DNA from: Ecdyonurus torrentis
Taxonomy: Eukaryota > Arthropoda > Insecta > Ephemeroptera > Heptageniidae
Direction of reading: 5' to 3'
Length of the DNA: 64,000 bases
NCBI GenBank assembly: GCA_949318235.1
Contig: CASGGR010000053.1
Span: forward strand, 62,001-126,000
The notes under the pieces are model-generated. The model had not been told where the DNA came from, did not search any database, and saw only the letters and a list, made by a program, of their open reading frames with translations. Made by a program: the position numbers and the translations under genes. Of the stretch, positions 57,038 through 64,000 are shown one piece after another. Each line of letters starts with the position of its first letter. The stretch's first letter is position 1.

Positions 57038-58759
57038 ATGAAACAAAGTTTCTATTTCAAGAACCAAATGTTATTGAATGATAAAAATCATACTTTTTAC
57101 ACGATTTAAACTAGTTTTGATGATTTCTCAAAAACTAAGAATGCTACAGACTTACTATTTAACTCAAAACTAAGCTTTTTCAATTCTCTACAAAAAAGAT
57201 GTCTTCAACTTTTTTGCTCCGACGCATACTTTTTGGGTTATTGACAATTTTAGTTTTCACTCATCATGTAGCCAAACCAAGTCATGAAACAAAGTTTCTA
57301 TTTCAAGAACCAAATGTTATTGAATGATAAAAATCATACTTTTTACACGATTAAAACTAGTTTTGATGATTTCTCAAAAACTAAGAATGCAACAGACTTA
57401 CTATTTATTTTAAAACATAGCTTTTTCAATTCTCTACAAAAAAGATGTCTTGAACTTTTTTGCTCCGACGCATACTTTTTGGGTTATTGACAATTTTAGT
57501 TTTCACTCATCATGTAGCCAAACCAAGTCATGAAACAAAGTTTCTATTTCAAGAACCAAATGTTATTGAATGATAAAAATCATACTTTTTACACGATTAA
57601 AACTAGTTTTGATGATTTCTCAAAAACTAAGAATGCTACAGACTTACTATTTATTTCAAAACATAGCTTTTTTAATTCTCTACAAAAAAGATGTCTTGAA
57701 CTTTTTTGCTCCGACGCATACTTTTTGGGTTATTGACAATTTTAGTTTTCACTCATCATGTAGCCAAACCAAGTCATGAAACAAAGTTTTTATTTCAAGA
57801 ACCAAATGTTATTGAATGATAAAAATCATACTTTTTACACGATTAAAATTAGTTTTGATGATTTCTCAAAAACTAAGAATGCTACAGACTTACTATTTAA
57901 CTCAAAACTAAGCTTTTTCAATTCTCTACAAAAAAGATGTCTTCAACTTTTTTGCTCCAACGCATACTTTTTGGGTTATTGACAATTTTAGTATTCACTC
58001 ATCATGTAGCCAAGCCAAGTCATGAAACAAAGTTTCTATTTCAAGAACCAAATGTTATTGAATGATAAAAATCATACTTTTTACACGAATAAAACTAGTT
58101 TTGATGATTTCTCAGAAACTAAAAATGCTACAGACATCAAATTCGACTCAAAACATAGCTTTTTCAATTCTCTACAAAAAAGATGTCTTGAACTTTTTTG
58201 CTCCGATGCATACTTTTTGGGTTATTGACAATTTTAGTATTCACTCATCATGTAGCCAAACCAAGTCATGAAACAAAGTTTCTATTTCAAGAACCAAATG
58301 TTATTGAATGATAAAAATCATACTTTTTACACGATTAAAACTAGTTTTGATGATTTCTCAAAAACTAAGAATGCAACAGACTTACTATTTATTTCAAAAC
58401 ATAGCTTTTTTAATTCTCTACAAAAAAGATGTCTTGAACTTTTTTGCTCCGACGCATACTTTTTGGGTTATTGACAATTTTAGTTTTCACTCATCATGTA
58501 GCCAAACCAAGTCATGAAACAAAGTTTTTATTTCAAGAACCAAATGTTATTGAATGATAAAAATCATACTTTTTACACGATTAAAATTAGTTTTGATGAT
58601 TTCTCAAAAACTAAGAATGCTACAGACTTACTATTTAACTCAAAACTAAGCTTTTTCAATTCTCTACAAAAAAGATGTCTTCAACTTTTTTGCTCCAACG
58701 CATACTTTTTGGGTTATTGACAATTTTAGTATTCACTCATCATGTAGCCAAGCCAAGTC
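57038..58759. repeat. Seven monomers linking two blocks: c26 c10 c8 c17 c18 c8 c17
   Basis: The c8 at 57530 is unusual in having GCTACAG instead of GCAACAG. The c18 at 58022 ends with TAGTATTC instead of TAGTTTTC. The c8 c17 cassette occurs twice, separated by c18. From 58268 the order joins the long repeat of 47690. Confidence 0.82.
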
Positions 58760-61700
58760 ATGAAACAAAGTTTCTATTTCAAGAACCAAATGTTATTGAA
58801 TGATAAAAATCATACTTTTTACACGAATAAAACTAGTTTTGATGATTTCTCAGAAACTAAAAATGCTACAGACATCAAATTCGACTCAAAACATAGCTTT
58901 TTCAATTCTCTACAAAAAAGATGTCTTGAACCTTTTTTGCTCCGATGCATACTTTTTGGGTTATTGACAATTTTAGTTTTCACTCATCATGTAGCCAAAC
59001 CAAGTCATGAAACAAAGTTTCTATTTCAAGAACCAAATGTTATTGAATGATAAAAATCATACTTTTTACACGATTAAAACTAGTTTTGATGATTTCTCAA
59101 AAACTAAGAATGCAACAGACTTACTATTTATTTTAAAACATAGCTTTTTCAATTCTCTACAAAAAAGATGTCTTGAACTTTTTTGCTCCGACGCATACTT
59201 TTTGGGTTATTGACAATTTTAGTTTTCACTCATCATGTAGCCAAACCAAGTCATGAAACAAAGTTTCTATTTCAAGAACCAAATGTTATTGAATGATAAA
59301 AATCATACTTTTTACACGATTAAAACTAGTTTTGATGATTTCTCAAAAACTAAGAATGCAACAGACTTACTATTTATTTTAAAACATAGCTTTTTCAATT
59401 CTCTACAAAAAAGATGTCTTAAACTTTTTTGCTCCGACGCATACTTTTTGGGTTATTGACAATTTTAGTTTTCACTCATCATGTAGCCAAACCAAGTCAT
59501 GAAACAAAGTTTCTATTTCAAGAACCAAATGTTATTGAATGATAAAAATCATACTTTTTACACGATTAAAACTAGTTTTGATGATTTCTCAAAAACTAAG
59601 AATGCAACAGACTTACTATTTAACTCAAAACTAAGCTTTTTCAATTCTCTACAAAAAAGATGTCTTCAACTTTTTTGCTCCGACGCATACTTTTTGGGTT
59701 ATTGACAATTTTAGTTTTCACTCATCATGTAGCCAAACCAAGTCATGAAACAAAGTTTCTATTTCAAGAACCAAATGTTATTGAATGATAAAAATCATAC
59801 TTTTTACACGATTAAAACTAGTTTTGATGATTTCTCAAAAACTAAGAATGCTACAGACTTACTATTTAACTCAAAACTAAGCTTTTTCAATTCTCTACAA
59901 AAAAGATGTCTTCAACTTTTTTGCTCCAACGCATACTTTTTGGGTTATTGACAATTTTAGTATTCACTCATCATGTAGCCAAACCAAGTCATGAAACAAA
60001 GTTTCTATTTCAAGAACCAAATGTTATTGAATGATAAAAATCATACTTTTTACACGATTAAAACTAGTTTTGATGATTTCTCAAAAACTAAGAATGCAAC
60101 AGACTTACTATTTATTTCAAAACATAGCTTTTTCAATTCTCTACAAAAAAGATGTCTTGAACTTTTTTGCTCCGACGCATACTTTTTGGGTTATTGACAA
60201 TTTTAGTTTTCACTCATCATGTAGCCAAACCAAGTCATGAAACAAAGTTTTTATTAAAGAACCAAATGTTATTGAATGATAAAAATCATACTTTTTACAC
60301 GATTAAAACTAGTTTTGATGAATTCTCAAAAACTAAGAATGCTACAGTCATCAAATTTAACTCAAAACATAGCTTTTTCAATTCTCTACAAAAAAGATGT
60401 CTTGAACTTTTTTGTTTCGACGCATACTTTTTGGGTTATTGACAATTTTAGTTTTCACTCATCATGTAGCCAAACCAAGTCATGAAACAAAGTTTCTATT
60501 TCAAGAACCAAATGTTATTGAATGATAAAAATCATACTTTTTACACGATTTAAACTAGTTTTGATGATTTCTCAAAAACTAAGAATGCAACAGACTTACT
60601 ATTTATTTTAAAACATAGCTTTTTCAATTCTCTACAAAAAAGATGTCTTGAACTTTTTTGCTCCGACGCATACTTTTTGGGTTATTGACAATTTTAGTTT
60701 TCACTCATCATGTAGCCAAACCAAGTCATGAAACAAAGTTTCTATTTCAAGAACCAAATGTTATTGAATGATAAAAATCATACTTTTTACACGAATAAAA
60801 CTAGTTTTGATGATTTCTCAGAAACTAAAAATGCTACAGACATCAAATTCGACTCAAAACATAGCTTTTTCAATTCTCTACAAAAAAGATGTCTTGAACC
60901 TTTTTTGCTCCGATGCATACTTTTTGGGTTATTGACAATTTTAGTTTTCACTCATCATGTAGCCAAACCAAGTCATGAAACAAAGTTTCTATTTCAAGAA
61001 CCAAATGTTATTGAATGATAAAAATCATACTTTTTACACGATTAAAACTAGTTTTGATGATTTCTCAAAAACTAAGAATGCAACAGACTTACTATTTATT
61101 TTAAAACATAGCTTTTTCAATTCTCTACAAAAAAGATGTCTTGAACTTTTTTGCTCCGACGCATACTTTTTGGGTTATTGACAATTTTAGTTTTCACTCA
61201 TCATGTAGCCAAACCAAGTCATGAAACAAAGTTTCTATTTCAAGAACCAAATGTTATTGAATGATAAAAATCATACTTTTTACACGATTAAAACTAGTTT
61301 TGATGATTTCTCAAAAACTAAGAATGCAACAGACTTACTATTTATTTTAAAACATAGCTTTTTCAATTCTCTACAAAAAAGATGTCTTAAACTTTTTTGC
61401 TCCGACGCATACTTTTTGGGTTATTGACAATTTTAGTTTTCACTCATCATGTAGCCAAACCAAGTCATGAAACAAAGTTTCTATTTCAAGAACCAAATGT
61501 TATTGAATGATAAAAATCATACTTTTTACACGATTAAAACTAGTTTTGATGATTTCTCAAAAACTAAGAATGCAACAGACTTACTATTTATTTTAAAACA
61601 TAGCTTTTTCAATTCTCTACAAAAAAGATGTCTTGAACTTTTTTGCTCCGACGCATACTTTTTGGGTTATTGACAATTTTAGTTTTCACTCATCATGTAG

Positions 61701-63926
61701 CCAAACCAAGTCATGAAACAAAGTTTCTATTTCAAGAACCAAATGTTATTGAATGATAAAAATCATACTTTTTACACGATTAAAACTAGTTTTGATGATT
61801 TCTCAAAAACTAAGAATGCTACAGACTTACTATTTAACTCAAAACTAAGCTTTTTCAATTCTCTACAAAAAAGATGTCTTCAACTTTTTTGCTCCAACGC
61901 ATACTTTTTGGGTTATTGACAATTTTAGTATTCACTCATCATGTAGCCAAACCAAGTCATGAAACAAAGTTTCTATTTCAAGAACCAAATGTTATTGAAT
62001 GATAAAAATCATACTTTTTACACGATTAAAACTAGTTTTGATGATTTCTCAAAAACTAAGAATGCAACAGACTTACTATTTATTTCAAAACATAGCTTTT
62101 TCAATTCTCTACAAAAAAGATGTCTTGAACCTTTTTTGCTCCGATGCATACTTTTTGGGTTATTGACAATTTTAGTTTTCACTCATCATGTAGCCAAACC
62201 AAGTCATGAAACAAAGTTTCTATTTCAAGAACCAAATGTTATTGAATGATAAAAATCATACTTTTTACACGATTAAAACTAGTTTTGATGATTTCTCAAA
62301 AACTAAGAATGCAACAGACTTACTATTTATTTTAAAACATAGCTTTTTCAATTCTCTACAAAAAAGATGTCTTAAACTTTTTTGCTCCGACGCATACTTT
62401 TTGGGTTATTGACAATTTTAGTTTTCACTCATCATGTAGCCAAACCAAGTCATGAAACAAAGTTTCTATTTCAAGAACCAAATGTTATTGAATGATAAAA
62501 ATCATACTTTTTACACGAATAAAACTAGTTTTGATGATTTCTCAGAAACTAAAAATGCTACAGACATCAAATTCGACTCAAAACATAGCTTTTTCAATTC
62601 TCTACAAAAAAGATGTCTTGAACTTTTTTGCTCCGACGCATACTTTTTGGGTTATTGACAATTTTAGTTTTCACTCATCATGTAGCCAAACCAAGTCATG
62701 AAACAAAGTTTTTATTAAAGAACCAAATGTTATTGAATGATAAAAATCATACTTTTTACACGATTAAAACTAGTTTTGATGAATTCTCAAAAACTAAGAA
62801 TGCTACAGTCATCAAATTTAACTCAAAACATAGCTTTTTCAATTCTCTACAAAAAAGATGTCTTGAACTTTTTTGTTTCGACGCATACTTTTTGGGTTAT
62901 TGACAATTTTAGTTTTCACTCATCATGTAGCCAAACCAAGTCATGAAACAAAGTTTCTATTTCAAGAACCAAATGTTATTGAATGATAAAAATCATACTT
63001 TTTACACGATTTAAACTAGTTTTGATGATTTCTCAAAAACTAAGAATGCAACAGACTTACTATTTATTTTAAAACATAGCTTTTTCAATTCTCTACAAAA
63101 AAGATGTCTTGAACTTTTTTGCTCCGACGCATACTTTTTGGGTTATTGACAATTTTAGTTTTCACTCATCATGTAGCCAAACCAAGTCATGAAACAAAGT
63201 TTCTATTTCAAGAACCAAATGTTATTGAATGATAAAAATCATACTTTTTACACGATTAAAACTAGTTTTGATGATTTCTCAAAAACTAAGAATGCTACAG
63301 ACTTACTATTTAACTCAAAACTAAGCTTTTTCAATTCTCTACAAAAAAGATGTCTTCAACTTTTTTGCTCCAACGCATACTTTTCGGGTTATTGACAATT
63401 TTAGTATTCACTCATCATGTAGCCAAACCAAGTCATGAAACAAAGTTTCTATTTCAAGAACCAAATGTTATTGAATGATAAAAATCATACTTTTTACACG
63501 ATTAAAACTAGTTTTGATGATTTCTCAAAAACTAAGAATGCAACAGACTTACTATTTATTTCAAAACATAGCTTTTTTAATTCTCTACAAAAAAGATGTC
63601 TTGAACTTTTTTGCTCCGACGCATACTTTTTGGGTTATTGACAATTTTAGTTTTCACTCATCATGTAGCCAAACCAAGTCATGAAACAAAGTTTTTATTT
63701 CAAGAACCAAATGTTATTGAATGATAAAAATCATACTTTTTACACGATTAAAATTAGTTTTGATGATTTCTCAAAAACTAAGAATGCTACAGACTTACTA
63801 TTTAACTCAAAACTAAGCTTTTTCAATTCTCTACAAAAAAGATGTCTTCAACTTTTTTGCTTCAACGCATACTTTTTGGGTTATTGACAATTTTAGTATT
63901 CACTCATCATGTAGCCAAGCCAAGTC
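58760..63926. repeat. Two related units starting with c25 (1968 bp, then 13 monomers)
   Basis: c25 c10 c10 c31 c11 c8 c27 c12 (58760-60727) is followed by c25 c10 c10 c10 c11 and a hybrid (60728-62205). Then come c10 c18 c27 c12 c11 c8 c17 up to 63926. c27 recurs at 60237 and 62698 with its one-base deletion, and c12 follows it each time. The monomer at 63189 has TTTTCGGG instead of TTTTTGGG, and the one at 63681 has GCTTCAACG. Confidence 0.85.
61959..62205. repeat. Hybrid monomer (left half c8, right half c25)
   Basis: The left part has GCAACAG and TTTATTTCAAAAC as in c8. The right part has GAACCTTTTTTG and GATGCAT as in c25. The exchange lies between m128 and m172, about 62086-62130. The next monomer (62206) is the CTTAAAC form of c10 that normally comes two places after c25, so the joint also skipped one copy. 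Confidence 0.8.
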
Positions 63927-64000
63927 ATGAAACAAAGTTTCTATTTCAAGAACCAAATGTTATTGAATGATAAAAATCATACTTTTTACACGAATAAAAC
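63927..64000. repeat. Partial monomer at right edge (m1-m74), class c18
   Basis: The last 74 bases are the start of another monomer. GAATAAAAC at the very end is the c18 marker (m68 T to A). The preceding classes c8 and c17 at 63435 and 63681 fit the recurring order c8 c17 then c18 or c25. The array plainly continues beyond the window. Confidence 0.95.

Larger units (their letters stand above)
1..64000. repeat. Satellite DNA array, 246-bp monomer, 259 full copies plus two partial copies
   Basis: The motif TCATGAAAC recurs every 246 bp across the window, always in the same orientation, and every base between occurrences belongs to the same monomer. Spacing departs from 246 only by single bases (245 or 247) at 15 copies. 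Neighbouring copies differ at a handful of sites, concentrated in m108-m137 and m180-m188, whereas m16-m50 and m198-m246 hardly change. No unique sequence, inversion, transposon, gene or RNA interrupts the array, so both ends lie outside the window and the true length exceeds 64 kb. Such homogeneous, A+T-rich, head-to-tail arrays are known from eukaryotic constitutive heterochromatin and many centromeres. I do not recognise the family. Centromeric, pericentromeric, subtelomeric or B-chromosome placement cannot be told apart from this sequence. Confidence 0.99.

Noticed and set aside
1..64000. CRISPR array
   Set aside because: Repeats are 246 bp and contiguous with no unique spacers. Variation is class-based, not spacer-like.
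1..64000. Transposon, LTR or retroelement arrays as the source of the repeat
   Set aside because: No terminal repeats, target-site duplications, transposase, reverse transcriptase or integrase motifs were seen in any frame. The unit is too short and strictly head to tail.
1..64000. tRNA, rRNA or other structured RNA genes
   Set aside because: No cloverleaf boxes or conserved rRNA segments were seen. The short dyads are too A+T-rich and small.

Overview
The whole window is one uninterrupted block of tandem satellite DNA. A 246-bp, A+T-rich monomer (I count 70 G+C in the copy at 7097-7342, about 28%) repeats head to tail on one strand from base 1 to base 64000. There are 259 complete copies, counted from the ATG of the motif TCATGAAAC at 210 to the same ATG at 63927, plus a 209-bp partial copy on the left and a 74-bp partial copy on the right. 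I see no gene, RNA gene, transposon, CRISPR array or unique spacer. Long homogeneous satellites of this kind are typical of eukaryotic nuclear heterochromatin, often centromeric or subtelomeric. That placement is inference; I do not recognise the monomer and cannot name a taxon.

Coordinates inside the monomer are written m1-m246, with m1 the A of that ATG. Most variation is in m108-m137 and m180-m188. Class labels (mine): c1 GCAACAG plus TTAAGACAT; c2 stop-bearing GATTTAAAC with AACTAAGCTT; c3 AAAAAATATG; c4 CAGTCATCAAA plus TTTCGACG; c5, c6, c7 GATAAAAAACAT variants; c8 TTTATTTCAAAAC; c9 CAGAAACTAAAAATG plus TTCGAC; c10 like c1 but TTAAAACAT; c11 AACTAAGCTT plus CCAACG; c12 GATTTAAAC with a c10 right half; c13 and c15 GAATTC; c14 TTTATATTTC; c16 AGAACAAAATG; c17 AAAATTAGT; c18 GAATAAAAC plus TTCGAC; c19 c17/c10 mix; c20 GACTAACTA; c21 c18 with a c10 patch; c22, c24, c31 hybrids; c23 c10 plus TTTCGACG; c25 GAACCTTTTTTG (+1 bp); c26 GATTTAAAC plus CCGACG; c27 TTTATTAAAG (-1 bp) plus GAATTC; c28 TTTTACTC without GAATTC; c29 TTTATGTC; c30 GCTTCAACG.

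Map (start: classes in order). 210: c1 c2 c3 c4 c5 c6 c1 c2 c3 c4. 2670: the same ten. 5130: c1 c2 c3 c4 c7 c8 c9 c10 c11 c4. 7589: c1 c2 c3 c4 c7 c9 c1 c12 c3 c4 c7 c8 c9 c1 c12 c11 c4. 11771: c1. 12016: c2 c3 c4 c7 c9 c1 c12 c11 c4 c13 c13 c14 c15 c16. 15461: the same fourteen. 18906: c9 c14 c15 c16 c14 c9 c1 c17 c18 c11 c18 c19 c20 c11 c18 c10 c10. 23088: c11 c10 c17 c21 c10 c11 c10. 24810: c11 c10 c17 c21 c10 c11 c8. 26532: c17 c8 c9 c14 c15 c16 c9 c1 c17 c18 c11 c18 c19 c20 c11 c18 c10 c10. 30960 and 32682: the two seven-copy units again. 34404: c17 c8 c17. 35142: c18 c11 c18 c10 c10 c10 c11 c8 c17 c22 c23 c10 c11 c24 c10 c11. 39078: c8 c17 c25 c23 c26 c10 c11 c23 c17 c18. 41539: the same ten. 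44000: c10. 44246: c23 c26 c10 c11 c23 c12. 45722: c23 c26 c10 c11 c23 c26. 47198: c10 c11 c8 c17. 48182: c25 c10 c10 c10 c11 c8 c27 c12. 50150: c11 c18 c10 c28 c29 c30 c18 c10 c28 c29 c30 c18 c10 c10. 53594: the same, ending c28. 57038: c26 c10 c8 c17 c18 c8 c17. 58760: c25 c10 c10 c31 c11 c8 c27 c12. 60728: c25 c10 c10 c10 c11 c8/c25 c10 c18 c27 c12 c11 c8 c17. 63927: partial c18.

The array is therefore a patchwork of irregular, nested higher-order repeats (2, 5, 6, 7, 8, 10, 14 and about 33 monomers) rather than one fixed unit. At several unit boundaries there is a hybrid monomer joining the two flanking classes, as unequal crossing-over predicts. A 68-codon open frame recurs in most monomers, but stops and frameshifts in at least 46 of 259 copies argue that it is not a gene.
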